From NCBI GenBank assembly GCA_036426205.1, contig WSYH01001244.1, positions 62,001 to 126,000 on the forward strand: 64,000 nucleotides of DNA, written 5' to 3'. Shown piece after piece: positions 22,201-33,395 of this stretch. The notes beneath the pieces were generated by a model that was not told where the DNA came from, did not search any database, and saw only the letters and a list, made by a program, of their open reading frames with translations. The stretch comes from Ascaphus truei. Taxonomy: Eukaryota > Chordata > Amphibia > Anura > Ascaphidae. The translations under genes and the position numbers were made by a program. How positions within the stretch are numbered: the stretch's first letter is position 1; each line of letters opens with the position of its first letter.

Positions 22201-24200
22201 ATGATGTATATGAGGGCTTCATATATTCCCCTTTTATTTAGAATAGTATTTTGATACACCGAAGAGGATACACGAGGGCAGAGGGTAAAGATATAAGGGA
22301 TAACATTTATTGACTGATGGAATACTCACTACTTTGAAAGTATAGATACGGTCTATAACTAAGCATATCATCAACTCGAGAGTGGTATACCTAAATATAC
22401 CCCATAACCCTCATACCCACCACCACTCACCAACCCCCCTCACACGACACTAATCTTTCATACCCACCCACCCACCCACCACCCCCTCACACGACCTATC
22501 TTTCAAGTCACATTAACATTCACAGTATTGAAGCATTGATATGTTATATCAGAATACTTTTTTAGTTAAATATACCTTAGTAATTTGACCTGTATTGACC
22601 AATATGGGCAGGTCTCTATGAGATATCACTCCTACACATCTTATATATCATTTGTTTATTCACTAGACAGGAAGTCTATCCTGATAAAATACAGTTAAAT
22701 TACTTAAGTACTGTTGACCTGTATGACCAATAGGGGCAGGTCTCTAAGATAGCTGTCAATCTTACACAAATCAACTTTCACCCCACATTTGCCAACACAC
22801 ATATAGATCACTCAATAAAATGGACACCAGACCAATTGATATATATTATTATCATTCATTTATTTACTCACTATTCAATCCTTTATTAATTATTTTTATT
22901 CATTTTCTATATACATGCATTTCATCAGTCATTACATCTTTCGATTTACCCATTAATTATAACATGTGATGATTGGATGTTCATTTTGGACATACACTAC
23001 AAGTTATAGTCCCAATTTTCAGCGATAAACTTATACACTCCACAAGCTAACAGAAATAATATTGCCACCAAGCCTACAAGAGGTTAATACACAGCGCATA
23101 GACACTTGCGACCAATGGTGATGTTATACTCCCCCTGACCCGATGGATTCGGGCTCAGAAAACCACGCCCCATGACCTAGAGGGGCAGGATAGTTTCTCC
23201 CTATAAATACTCACCGGTATAGCAAGGGAATACACTCCTACCCTGAAGAAGCGTGTCAGTCTACGGAAACGATCGTGGAGCGTGTGACGTCACATGTGAC
23301 GTCATCGAAGTGGCAGCGTCTGCGGAGCAGAGACAGCAGTGTTTGGAAGACAGGTTGTATTGGAACAGTACTCAGCGAATATATGCGTGATTAACGTGTG
23401 TTTTGCGCGATGGGGGCGTCCTGCTTACCATTTAACATATATAGGAGATTTAAGAATCTGTCAATATTATTGTATTGGTCTCCTCGATACGGAGCCCCCT
23501 CGCATATACCTATGTTATCTATGTGGTGACTGTATCCTAGAGTCAATATATAGGATACACTGTGTATCCCAGCCGCAATTTTGAAACATATAGTGTCATT
23601 TGACACAGTACTGAGCCAGCACAATTGCGGCGAGACCGCACAGACCTCTTAGGAAAACAGAAATACTATATGAGTGACTAAAGCATTTATCCCTCATCTT
23701 TTTTGTCCTCTGAGCCAAACTCAGTATATATGGTGCATTGTACCCTAGGGGGGGGGGATAACTTACATACCACTGTTAAACATATGCTAATACCTGATAA
23801 CAAAGTTATACAGACTAACACCTCTGATACCCTCCCTCTCATATAAGTTTGAAGGATAATACTTCACCTGCTGTCCACTAACAGTTATATCGGTAATTAG
23901 AGTCTGTGGTGAGCAATTACACTAATATACCAATGATTCATCGCTAGCTCACCTAACCACTTCAGTATGGGTTTTTTTTTAATGTTTGAATGCTTTATAT
24001 GTGTTTTTAATCCTGATCAATTGTAATTACCTAATAAAATTTTATTATTTTTTGAGCTATCGTTTTGGAAGGGCCATATTTTGTCCACTAAAAGGTATTG
24101 ATACCGATAGACTATTGTAAGTCTTACTATTGTACCCTACATTGAGTGCTCGATATATGAGGGAGCCTTTTTTGATCCTTTTGGAATCTACTCTGAAATA
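22200..24200 (+). repeat. PLE-1 arm (inverted 3' UTR), copy B
   Basis: Reverse complement of 28277-30324 with many one-base differences, ending at the same boundary (GATCTACTCTGAAATA-like) as the arm at 33395. It holds a plus-strand hammerhead-like motif at 23239-23287 and hairpin repeats near 22590 and 22725. The match is closer to the left arm of the clean copy than to its right arm. Confidence 0.7.
23239..23287 (+). ncRNA. hammerhead-like ribozyme motif, PLE-1 copy B
   Basis: CCCUGAAGAAGCGUG starts the core with an intact CUGAAGA (23243-23249), followed by a loop, UACG, GAAAC (23266-23270) and GAUCGUGG. Stem II is GCGU/ACG(C), with the last C lost here but present in the other three copies. 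Stem III can form only as the short self-complementary CGAUCG. It is antisense to the ORF on the reverse strand. Confidence 0.5.
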
Positions 24201-24214
24201 CCTTTGGTATACTT

Positions 24215-27200
24215 CTAATTAGGGCTTTGGGGTGGCAGCTGTTAGCGCGCAAAAAGGTGTTCCGAGAATTCGGTTTCCGGACAATCAGTATTGATTTTAA
24301 GTGAGTTATTAATTATAGATATATAATCTAGATAGTGTATGTGATGATAGTTGAAAGTGTATGTGAATTTAAGATGAAATTATTAGTGTTAAGTGTATCA
24401 ATAAATAAAATAACGTAGACATACACATCCAAAAGAAACTAAATCGTCAATAAAACGACGGGTAAAAAAAATGTGCTCCCTAACTTGTTCACTTCTCCAA
24501 ACACGTGGATCGACTCCCACCAACCCAATAAAGAGGTGGTACTGTAGAGGGGTCAAACATATGTCCCCATATGACCGCCGCACATCGTCGGTGAGTAGGG
24601 AAGACCCATACAAACAAAAAATAATTGTGAGTGAGTAAAAACCAAATACAATCAATAATAAAAGCCGTTGTGCCCATAGTGAAAGGATTCCAGCAACGGA
24701 TTGAGAAACGTCCCGTTACCCACGCCTGTTCTCCACACATTGCCCCTGCATGATGATTAACTTATACTAGCGAATCGTATAACCGTACCTAAAAGTCACC
24801 CGTATAAAACAGTCTTTTTCCATATACATTGGCAATTTGATCTTTAAGGAAGGAGGTCCCTAGCTTGGCGAGGAAGGAAACGGAGGGGTAGATGACCAGA
24901 ATGAATAACAGCGCGGTTTGCCAGAAGGAATCCAACCATATTACTTGAGCACACCACTCCCAAAGACCCACATATAGATATAATAGTTACTCCCTGAGGA
25001 GAGAACTAACTGATGGTTATGGATCTTAGGCGAGAGGGATGGTGGAAACACGCTAGTGGTGGGAGTGGGAGTGTGTAAATAGGAATTCCTTTGTCATTAC
25101 CGAGAGGACACACACGAACTGTCACCCTCATCACGCAGATCCCTTCAATTCTTTGAGAACCAATTGTGGTATCCGATTAGCAGCACAGCATAAGGGGAAC
25201 AAGTTCACAGAGTGGTCGTAAAGCTCCCTGGAATGTCATCCCTAGCTGCACTACAAACACCCCCTTTGTCAGCATTTTGATAATAAGTGATGTATTAGAT
25301 TTTAAATCATTGAGTGCTTTTTAGTTCACCAATTCACATGTCAAGTGTGTTACTGGAGTGATCAAAATGCTGGAGAGTAAAGGCACAAGCCCTTAGTAAA
25401 GTATAAGTCTCTTCAACAAGAGTTGTCAAATGTGTTAGGAAATTTACCCTTGGTAAATGAAGGAAAGTAAATGATGGATTTTTTTTCTTCAGACCGTAAG
25501 TCCCTCCTGCCTAAAAAGGTTCAGGATCGATGTCTGTCGTGTCCACCTAGCCATTCAATTCCTCCAATTTCTGACCTGACACATTGCATTCCCTAAATGA
25601 AAGCATATTTAGACCATCGTATTCAATAAACAAAATCCAATGTCCATTCTGCATCATAGGAGTCTCCGAAGCACTCTTGTTCATGTATCTCTGAAGATTC
25701 TTAAGGTTGCATTTTCTAAAATTTATGTAGGTCCCACAGTATCAAATATTTTGGGAAGTCAGAGTTGGGGCAAAATTAAAGGGATAATTTCATCTGGTGT
25801 CAATTCCACCTTTAAATAGTGATGACCTCCATCAATTTCTGACAATTCCCCATTTAGTGGTTCATTTGTCGTTTTTTCGTGACTCTTTGCTTCGAGGTCC
25901 TTTTGTTGCCCTTCTGGTACGCCTTTCGTTTTTGACAGGTCCACTGGGCCTCATTCCTGAGGTGGTGCCCAATCAGTGTCTATATCTCGGTTCGAGCCAT
26001 CTCCCCCCCACGGGGTTGCGTTGACCCCTTAGGTTTTTGTTGATATTGCATGTCGTCTCTACCGAGAAAGAAAGAATGTCCCAGAGGTCAGTAACAGACT
26101 GTAATTAATCAGTGATATGCAAATCATCAGTTGGAAGATTGTTCTTTAGAATGATTTCTTTTGACCTGTATTTGTTAGCGGATTTGTTGTTAGGTTAGAG
26201 GACCTGCCGGTGGTCTATTGGGCCTCTTGGTGCGTTACTTTTTCCAATGCATAAAAATGGTTCTGTGTTCATAATCAAAATTATTCCCGATCGGTACGGG
26301 AGAGGGGGGGGATGGAGAGAGAAGCCAGCGTATAAACGATATTGTGAGGGAGGTCTATAGACGACCAGGACGTCACTTGATATTGACTAGGCACACCAGC
26401 ATTAGAGAAGTCATTAACTTTTTTTGTTAGAGATTTATGTTCTTTTCTACAGAAATTGTTTTCCTTTATTTGAGTGAAGTGAAGTTCTATCAAACTTAAA
26501 GGATTCATTAAGAATAGTCTTCCAGCATTCCAAACCTTGAAGTTACAAAGCCGAAGTGGGTGACTTTTTATTCTCATCCTCTGGGATTTACGTTTAGATT
26601 AGTGTAGTTTCTAGTGAGATACCTATCCCAAAAATAAATTGTTATCTGTAGACAGCAGACGTTGATTTTAACTTAGCAAAAAATTGTCACTAGATATGTC
26701 GTATGATCGTCACATATGACTTCGGTTGGTATCAAAACGTCGCTGAGCTTAGCAGATCTGAGTTTTATTTAGTTTATTTTAAAATAGTTACATGCAAAAT
26801 CAAGGGCATCAATTCTCAGGTGAAATCTTCCTGTGTGAATCTTGAGAATCCATGTGTTAACCTAAATATGCTGTTAGCACTATATTATAATTAGTTCTTA
26901 AAAGAATCCAGGTAATTGAAGGAGGTTATTTCTTATAGCCAAAAAGGTTATAATAAAAAGATGACCTTTGTCCAAAAATATGTTATTCTTAAAGGCAAAA
27001 AAGTTGTATAATACAATCCCAGGAGGTACCATTCCATAATCATGAGAATGCGCTTTAATCTTGGGTTGAAAACCAATGATTTTGGTGTCGTAGATGGGGG
27101 TGTAATTTTTTTGGGCTCCACCATAAGATAGCTCATGTTTAATGATAAAACATATATCATATTGGATCCAAGTTCAAGGACATGTAGAATATCCATAAAA
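24215..27200 (-). pseudogene. PLE-2 ORF, 5' half (reverse transcriptase)
   Basis: Read downward on the reverse strand, pieces of a PLE reverse transcriptase appear in order: NADKGG near 25275, IVSGSGVL with SFLKD near 24850-24970, RT motif pieces THNYFLF near 24630 and a GWWES-like stretch near 24500, then RRFIDDL near 24440 as motif C. Just before the insertion come a KFTYTFN-like stretch and NSCHPKALIRSIPKG. The N-terminal third (25.4-27.2 kb) gives only short frames, for example KKITPPSTTPKSLVFNP near 27100. The frame changes every few dozen codons. Its continuation is at 16406-17266. Confidence 0.6.
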
Positions 27201-27812
27201 TCCTAACTCCCAGGGTGAGAAACCAAGGCCTGGTGGTGCCCACGGGGTACCCCAAAAATAGGTCTCCTAATGAATGGTATTTTTAACACCCTGGGAAATA
27301 CTTCAAACAGTCACACTGGAGGGGGTAATGAAATAATGGGCCTAGGCCCTTTACCTTCCTGTGTGGTGTCCTTGATGAGTCGTTCCGGTCCAGCGTGCAG
27401 TCCCTCTCAAATGGCGATAAAGCAGCAAGGGTGTGAGGAGCACAGCAGCGTTTCTTGGCAGACATACCAACTTGGATCGCCAACATGAGGGTAAAATGCA
27501 GGGTAATCCAACAGGAATGTATAAAAAGATACTTTAATGGTCAGTCATTAACTAAGCACAAATGTAGGGGCACGCACCTACCGTTTCGTCGTGAAATGTC
27601 TGTACTTCTCAAGTGTGTAAAGAGACGGGGGTCACTCTAGATGCATCCTCTGTATTTTTGTATTTTTTTTGCTGTCACAAACCTTTTTTCGCGCCCGCCA
27701 AGTAATCGCTGGTGCATCCATGGATTTTTGTTTCATTCTTCCCTTTGTGTCGGATTGGCCGATGTAGTCATTTCGTCGCTAGTCTTGGTGAGTATAGCTA
27801 GCACTATCTTAA
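27201..27812 (-). repeat. PLE-2 5' leader and upstream pseudo-LTR copy
   Basis: 27420-27812 repeats 15031-15345 in direct orientation, including CAGCAGCGTTTCTTGGCAG and a hammerhead-like GAAAC remnant on the reverse strand near 27580. It contains extra T-runs and small indels relative to the cleaner copy. 27201-27420 is presumed leader and contains nothing recognisable. At 27812 the sequence changes abruptly into another PLE-2 piece. Confidence 0.5.
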
Positions 27813-28187
27813 CTCGGTGAGAGGGTATTGGCTAGAGTTCTAGCTTTTTTAAAGACTACTCTTGGACCTGATGAGACTATTGGTCTTAAAACAGGGTCTA
27901 GACATAGAACAGACCAATGTTTTTTCAGAATATTCTTTATCTGTTCTCCCTGTTTACTGTAGGGGGTGATAAAAAGTGGACACTCATCCAGAGTGGGTTT
28001 TCTTGGGGACCGCCTCAGCAGGTCTCTCCTGTCCATGGCTGAGACCTCCCTAATTGTTTTGACCAGGTCAAGGTGATTGTAGCCCCGCTTAATAAAGCGG
28101 TCATATAAATCTTTGACCTGGATATCAAAGGACTCATTAGTGGTACAATTGCGTCGGAGTCGTATTAGTTGGCCCTTTGGTATACTT
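27813..28187 (-). pseudogene. second copy of the PLE-2 thumb/linker segment
   Basis: Nearly identical to 16897-17266 but with an undisturbed frame (MDRRDLLRRSPRKPTLDEC, FITPYSKQGEQIKNILKKHW). It ends with the same CCTTTGGTATACTT and is followed by the same PLE-1 left end. Two places in the window therefore show the same PLE-2/PLE-1 junction, which points to a segmental duplication or an assembly overlap. Confidence 0.7.
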
Positions 28188-30324
28188 ATTAATAAAGGGT
28201 AAATAAACCGCTCATCCGTGTGTGTTATATTTGTACTTATATGCGATATGTAACAGGTGCTCTAAGGGAAAAAGGAATGTATTTCAGAGTAGATCCCAAA
28301 AGGATCAAAAAAGGCTCCCTCATATATCGAGCACTCAATGTTAGGGTACAATAGTAAGACTTACAATAGTCTATCGGTATCAATACCTTTTAGTGGGACA
28401 AAATATGGCCCTTCTCAACCGGATAAGCTCAGAAAAAATAATAAAATTTTATTAGGTAATTACAATTGATCAGGATTAAAAACACATATAAAGCATTCAA
28501 ACATTAAAAAAAACCCATACTGAAGTGGTTAGGTGAGCTAGCGATGAATCAATTTGGTATATTAGTGTAATTGCTCACCACAGACGTCTAATTAGCGAAT
28601 ATAACTGTTAGTGGACAAGCAGGTAAGTATTATCCTTCAAACTTATATGATGGAGGGAGGGGTATCAGAGGTGTAGTCTGTATAACTTTGTTATCAGGTA
28701 TTAGCATATGTTTAACAGTGGTATGTAAGTTATCCCCCGCCCTAGGGTACAATGCACCATATATACTGAGTTTGGCTTCAGAGGGACAAAAAAGATGAGG
28801 GATAAATGCTTTAGTCACTCATATAGTATTTCTGTTTTCCCTAAGAGGTCTGTGCGGTCTCGCCGCAAATTGTGCTGGCTCAGTACTGTGTCAAATGACA
28901 CTATATGTTTCAAAATTAGCGGCTTGGGATACACAGTGTATCCTATATATTGACTCTAGGATACAGTCACCACATAGATAACATAGGTATATGCGAGGGG
29001 GCTCCGTATGCGAGGAGACCAATACAATAATATTGCAGATTCTTAAATCTCCTATATAATGTTAAATGGTAAGCAGGACGCCCCCATCGCGGGCAAAACC
29101 ACCTTAATCACGCATATAATTCGCTGAGTATCCTGTCTCAATACAAGCCTGTCTTCCAAACACTGCTGTCTCTGCTCGCAGACGCTGCCACTTCCGATGA
29201 CGTCACATGTGACGTCACCACGTCCCGACGATCGTTTCTCGTAGACTGACACGCTTCTTCAAGGGTAGGAGTGTATTCCCTTGCTATACCGGTGAGTATT
29301 TATAGGGAGAAATATCCTGCCCCTCTAGGTCATGGGGGCGTGGTTTCTGCCCGAGATCCAATCGGGTCAGGGGGAGTATACTTCACCATTGTGCGAAGTG
29401 TCTATGCGCTGTAGTATTAACCTCTTGTAGGGCTTGGTGGCAATAGTATTTCTGTTAGCTGTGGAGTGTATAAGTTTATCGCTGAAAATTGGGACTATAA
29501 CTTGTTAGTGTATGTCCAAAATGAACATCCAATCATCACATGTTATAATTAATGGGTAAATCGAAAGATGTAATTGACTGATGAAATGCATGTATATAGA
29601 AAATGAATAAAAATAATTAATAAAGGATTGAATAAGTGAGTAAATAAATGAATAAATAAATGAATAAATATATATATATCAATTGGTCTGGTGTCCAGTT
29701 TATTGAGTGATCTATATGTGTGTTGGCAAATGTGGGGTGAAAGTTGATTTGTGTAAGATTGACAGCTATCTTAGAGACCTGCCCCTATTGGTCAATACAG
29801 GTCAACAGTACTTAAGGTATATTTAACTGTATTTATATCAGGATAGACTTCCTGTCTAGTGAATAAACAAATGATATATAAGATGTGTAGGAGTGATATC
29901 TCATAGAGACCTGCCCATATTGGTCAATACAGGTCAAAATTACTTAAGGTATATTTAACTAAAAAGTATTCTGATATAACATATCAATGCTTCAAATACT
30001 GTGAATGTTAATGTGACTTGAAAGATAAGAGTCGTGTGAGGGGGGTGGTGGGTGGTGGTGGGTATGAAAGATTAGTGTCGTGTGAGGGGGGTGGTGAGTG
30101 GTGGTGGGTATGAGGGTTATGGGGTATATTTAGGTATACCACTCTCGAGTGTGATGAATATGCTTTAGTTATAGACCGTATCTATACTTTCAAAGTAGTG
30201 AGTATTCCATCAGTCAATAAATGTATACATCTATAGTATCGGACCCATATAGGACACTGTGTATCCTCTTACGGTGTATCAGAAATACTATTCTAAATAA
30301 AAGGGGAATATATGAAGCCCTCAT
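28188..30324 (-). repeat. left inverted arm of PLE-1 copy C
   Basis: Inverted copy of the 3' UTR. It contains an antisense hammerhead-like motif (29221-29268), the two tandem GACCTGCC...CAGGTC hairpins (29776-29803 and 29908-29935) and a GGGGTGGTGGGTGG simple repeat (30034-30110). It runs into the coding region at about 30325 without any separating sequence. Confidence 0.75.
29219..29270 (-). ncRNA. hammerhead-like ribozyme motif, PLE-1 C left arm
   Basis: Reverse strand: CCUUGAAGAAGCGUG, loop, UACGAGAAACGAUCGUCGGGACG. The GAAAC core, the GAUC-centred stem III and the GUC triplet are kept, and stem II is GCGU with ACG(A). Orientation is antisense to the PLE-1 frame, as expected if the whole arm was inverted. 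Confidence 0.5.
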
Positions 30325-31585
30325 ATACATCATGTATCATCAGATACAAGGAACAGCTATGGGGACCACATGTGCTCCCACCTATGCCAATTTATACCTA
30401 GGCTGGTGGGAGGAAACAGTGGTCTTCATAGAAACACAAGAACGCTATACTGAATGTGTGGAATTGTGGGTCAGATACATAGATGACATTTTTCTTATCT
30501 GGAAAGGAACAGAAGATCTGCTTTATGAATTCATTAATACACTGAATCTAAACTCTCACAACTTGAAATTGACATCACATGTGGACAGACAGAGAATAGA
30601 ATTTTTAGATCTCTATATCTCTAGATCTACTGATGGGTATCTAGAAACCACTATCTTCAGGAAACCCACAGCCACCAACAGCCTTCTAATGGCTAACAGC
30701 CACCATCCCCAACATATCACCAATAATATACCAATAGGTCAATTTTTGAGATTACGAAGAAACTGTTCCACCACATCTGAGTTTACCAAACAATCTAAGG
30801 AAATGTCTCTAAGATTCAAAATGAGAGGATACAGTCACAAAATAATAAAAAAAGCGTATCACAGGGCTCTGACAGAACCAAGATCAAAACTGTTGATAAA
30901 TAAGAAAAGAGAATCGAAAGATGAAACCATTCGATTCATCTCAACATACAACAGTCAATGGCGGGAGGTCAAAAATATTCTCAATACACACTGGCATATC
31001 CTCAGAGAGGATACAGATTTGCAGAAAATCCTCAAAGAATACCCTAGCATAGGCTACAGACGTAGTCCGAACATGAAAGATAGACTAGTGCATAGCCACC
31101 TCAAACAAACTTATAAGAAAACTTGGTTAGGCACAAAACCTTGTGGATCATACCCATGCTCGAGGTGCAAAGCATTTAGCAATATGCCAGTGACTAAACA
31201 GTTCTTTGACTCATCCAATTCCAAAACTTTTCAGATAAAAGACTTCATCAATTGTCTCACTGTAGGTACAATATATTTGATGAACTGCGACTGTGGCCTT
31301 AAATACGTTGGAAAAACACACAGACCTCTAAAGACCAGAATCTTGGAACACATAGGAAATGTACGGAAGTCCACAGACACACCGGTAGCCAGGCATATAA
31401 TTGAACACCACAAAGGGGATTCGAGAGTCATGCACTTTTGTGGCATTGAATATGTACCCAGGGACCCCAGAGGGGGTGATTGGGACAAACGACTACTTCA
31501 GAAAGAATGTCGTTGGATCTACCAACTCCAGACCCTCTCACCCCTTGGTCTCAATGAGGGCTTCATATATTCCCCTTTTATTTAG
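30221..31585 (+). CDS. PLE-1 protein, 5'-truncated RT plus GIY-YIG endonuclease
   Basis: A 454-codon open frame. The first 37 codons come from the inverted arm; element protein starts at the internal ATG at 30332. The RT part begins only at motif B (QIQGTAMGTTCAPTYANLYL) and has motif C at YIDDIFLIW, so fingers and motif A are missing and polymerase activity is not expected. Next come the thumb (IPIGQFLRLRRNC), a CGSYPCSRCK cysteine knuckle, and GIY-YIG: TIYLMNCDCGLKYVGKT, then KTRILEHIG, and the catalytic Glu in KECRWIYQL. The endonuclease half looks intact. Copies A and B start at the same truncation point. Known Penelope proteins join RT and GIY-YIG in one chain; this is their C-terminal part. 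Confidence 0.8.
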   Translation: MYTSIVSDPYRTLCILLRCIRNTILNKRGIYEALIYIMYHQIQGTAMGTTCAPTYANLYLGWWEETVVFIETQERYTECVELWVRYIDDIFLIWKGTEDLLYEFINTLNLNSHNLKLTSHVDRQRIEFLDLYISRSTDGYLETTIFRKPTATNSLLMANSHHPQHITNNIPIGQFLRLRRNCSTTSEFTKQSKEMSLRFKMRGYSHKIIKKAYHRALTEPRSKLLINKKRESKDETIRFISTYNSQWREVKNILNTHWHILREDTDLQKILKEYPSIGYRRSPNMKDRLVHSHLKQTYKKTWLGTKPCGSYPCSRCKAFSNMPVTKQFFDSSNSKTFQIKDFINCLTVGTIYLMNCDCGLKYVGKTHRPLKTRILEHIGNVRKSTDTPVARHIIEHHKGDSRVMHFCGIEYVPRDPRGGDWDKRLLQKECRWIYQLQTLSPLGLNEGFIYSPFI

Positions 31586-33395
31586 AATAACATTACTGAT
31601 ACACCGCAAGAGGATACACAGTGTCCTATATGGGTCCGATACTATAGATGTATATATTTATTGACTGATGAAATAATACTCACTACTTTGAAAGTATAGA
31701 TACGGTCTATCACTATAGCATATTCATCACACTTGATAGTGGTATACTTGAATATACCCCATAACCCTCATACCCACCACCACTCACCACCCCCCTCACA
31801 CGACACTTATCTTTCAAGTCACATTAACATTAACAGTATTTGAAGCATGACATGTTATATCAGAATGTTTTTTAGTTAAATATACCTTAAGTAATTTTGA
31901 CCTATATTGACCAATACGGGCAGGTCTCTAAGATAGCTATCAATCCTACACAAATCTACTTTCACCCCACATCTGCCAACACACATATAGATCACTCAAT
32001 AAACTGGACACCAGACCAATTGAGATATATATATATATTTATTCATTTATTTATTTACTCACTTATTCAATCCTTTATTAATCATTTTTATTCATTTTCT
32101 ATATACATGCATTTCATCAGTCAATTACATCTTTCGTTTTACCCATTAATTATAACATGTGATGATTGGATGTTCACTTTTGGGACATACACTAACAAGT
32201 TATAGTCCCAATTTTCAGCGATAAACCTATACTGTACACTCCACAGCTAACAGAAATACTATTGCCACCAAGCCCTACAAGAGGTTAATACTACAGCGCA
32301 TAGACACTTCGCACAATGGTGAAGTATACTCTCCCTGACCCGATTGGATCTCGGGCTGTAACCACGCCCCCATGACCTAGAGGGGCGGGATAATTCTCCC
32401 TATAAATACTCACCGGTATAGCAAGGGAATACACTCCTCCCCTTGAAGAAGCGTGTCAGTCTACGCGAAGCGATCGTCGGCACGTGGTGACGTCACGTGT
32501 GACGTCATCGGAAGTGGCAGCGTCTGCGAGCAGAGACAGCAGTGTTTGGAAGACAGGCTTGTATTGAGACAGGACACCCAGCGAATTATATGCGCGTTTA
32601 AGGTGGTTTTGCCCGCGGTGGGGGCGTCCAGCTTACCATTTAACATTATATAGGAGATTTAAGAATCTGCAATATTGTTGTATTGGTCTCCTTGGATACT
32701 GAGCCCCCTCGCATATACCTATGTTATCTATGTGGTGACTGTATCCTAGAGTCAATATATAGGATACACTGTGTATCCCAAGCCGCCAATTTTGAAACAT
32801 ATAGAGCCAGTACAATTTGCGGCGAGACCGCACAGACCTCTTAGGGAAAACAGAAATACTATATGAGTGACTAAAGCATTTATCCCTCATCTGTTCTGTC
32901 CCTCTGAAGCCAAACTCAGCATATATGGTGCATTGTACCCTAGGGCAGGGGATAACTTACATAACATATGCTAATACCTGATAACAAAGTTATACAGACT
33001 ACACCTCTGATACCCCTCCCTCCATCATATAAGTTTGAAGGATAATACTTACCTGCTTGTCCACTAACAGTTATATTCGCTAATTAGACGTCTGTGGTGA
33101 GCAACTACACTAATATACCAAATTGATTCATCGCTAGCTCACCTAACCACTGCAGTATGGGTTTTTTTTAATGTTTGAATGCTTTATATGTGTTTTTAAT
33201 CCTGATCAATTGTAATTACCTAATAAAATTTTATTATTTTTTCTGAGCTTATCCGGTTGAGAAGGGCCACATTTTGTCCCACTTAAAGGTATTGATACCG
33301 ATAGACTATTGTAAGTCTCACTATAGTACCCTAACATTGAGTGCTCGATATATGAGGGAGCCTTTTTTGATCCTTTTGGGATCTACTCTGAAATA
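31553..33395 (+). repeat. right arm (3' UTR) of PLE-1 copy C
   Basis: This follows the stop codon in natural orientation and is the inverse of the left arm. It has only one hairpin unit (31899-31926): the interval between the two tandem units seen in other arms has been deleted. A sense hammerhead-like motif lies at 32438-32488. It ends with GGATCTACTCTGAAATA at 33395. Confidence 0.7.
32438..32488 (+). ncRNA. hammerhead-like ribozyme motif, PLE-1 C right arm (sense)
   Basis: CCUUGAAGAAGCGUG, loop, UACGCGAAGCGAUCGUCGGCACG. Stem II GCGU/ACGC is perfect and the GUC triplet is kept, but the core reads GAAG rather than GAAA, a change known to cripple hammerheads. It is in the same orientation as the PLE-1 frame. 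Confidence 0.45.

Larger units (their letters stand above)
17253..24214. mobile_element. PLE-1 material inserted in PLE-2, with 14-bp duplication
   Basis: PLE-2 is interrupted between 17266 and 24215. CCTTTGGTATACTT flanks the insert exactly on both sides (17253-17266 and 24201-24214), and the PLE-2 protein would read straight through when the insert is removed. Inside are two PLE-1 copies in opposite orientation: one on the plus strand (17267-20177, cut inside a MITE) and one on the minus strand (20204-24200). Both closely match the copy at 28188-31585 but with frequent single-base losses. It could be a real composite insertion or a single PLE-1 distorted by assembly. Confidence 0.7.
28188..33395 (+). 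mobile_element. PLE-1 copy C with inverted flanking arms
   Basis: A Penelope-like element in which the coding part (about 30325-31585) lies between a left arm (28188-30324) and a right arm (31553-33395) that are reverse complements of each other for about 1.8 kb. The repeat reaches into the last 33 bp of the coding region, so the left arm is an inverted copy of the ORF end plus 3' UTR. The arms differ by true substitutions as well as small indels, for example around 29090 and 32610, so the palindrome is old and not a simple read artefact. The right junction at 33395 is not PLE-2. Confidence 0.75.
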
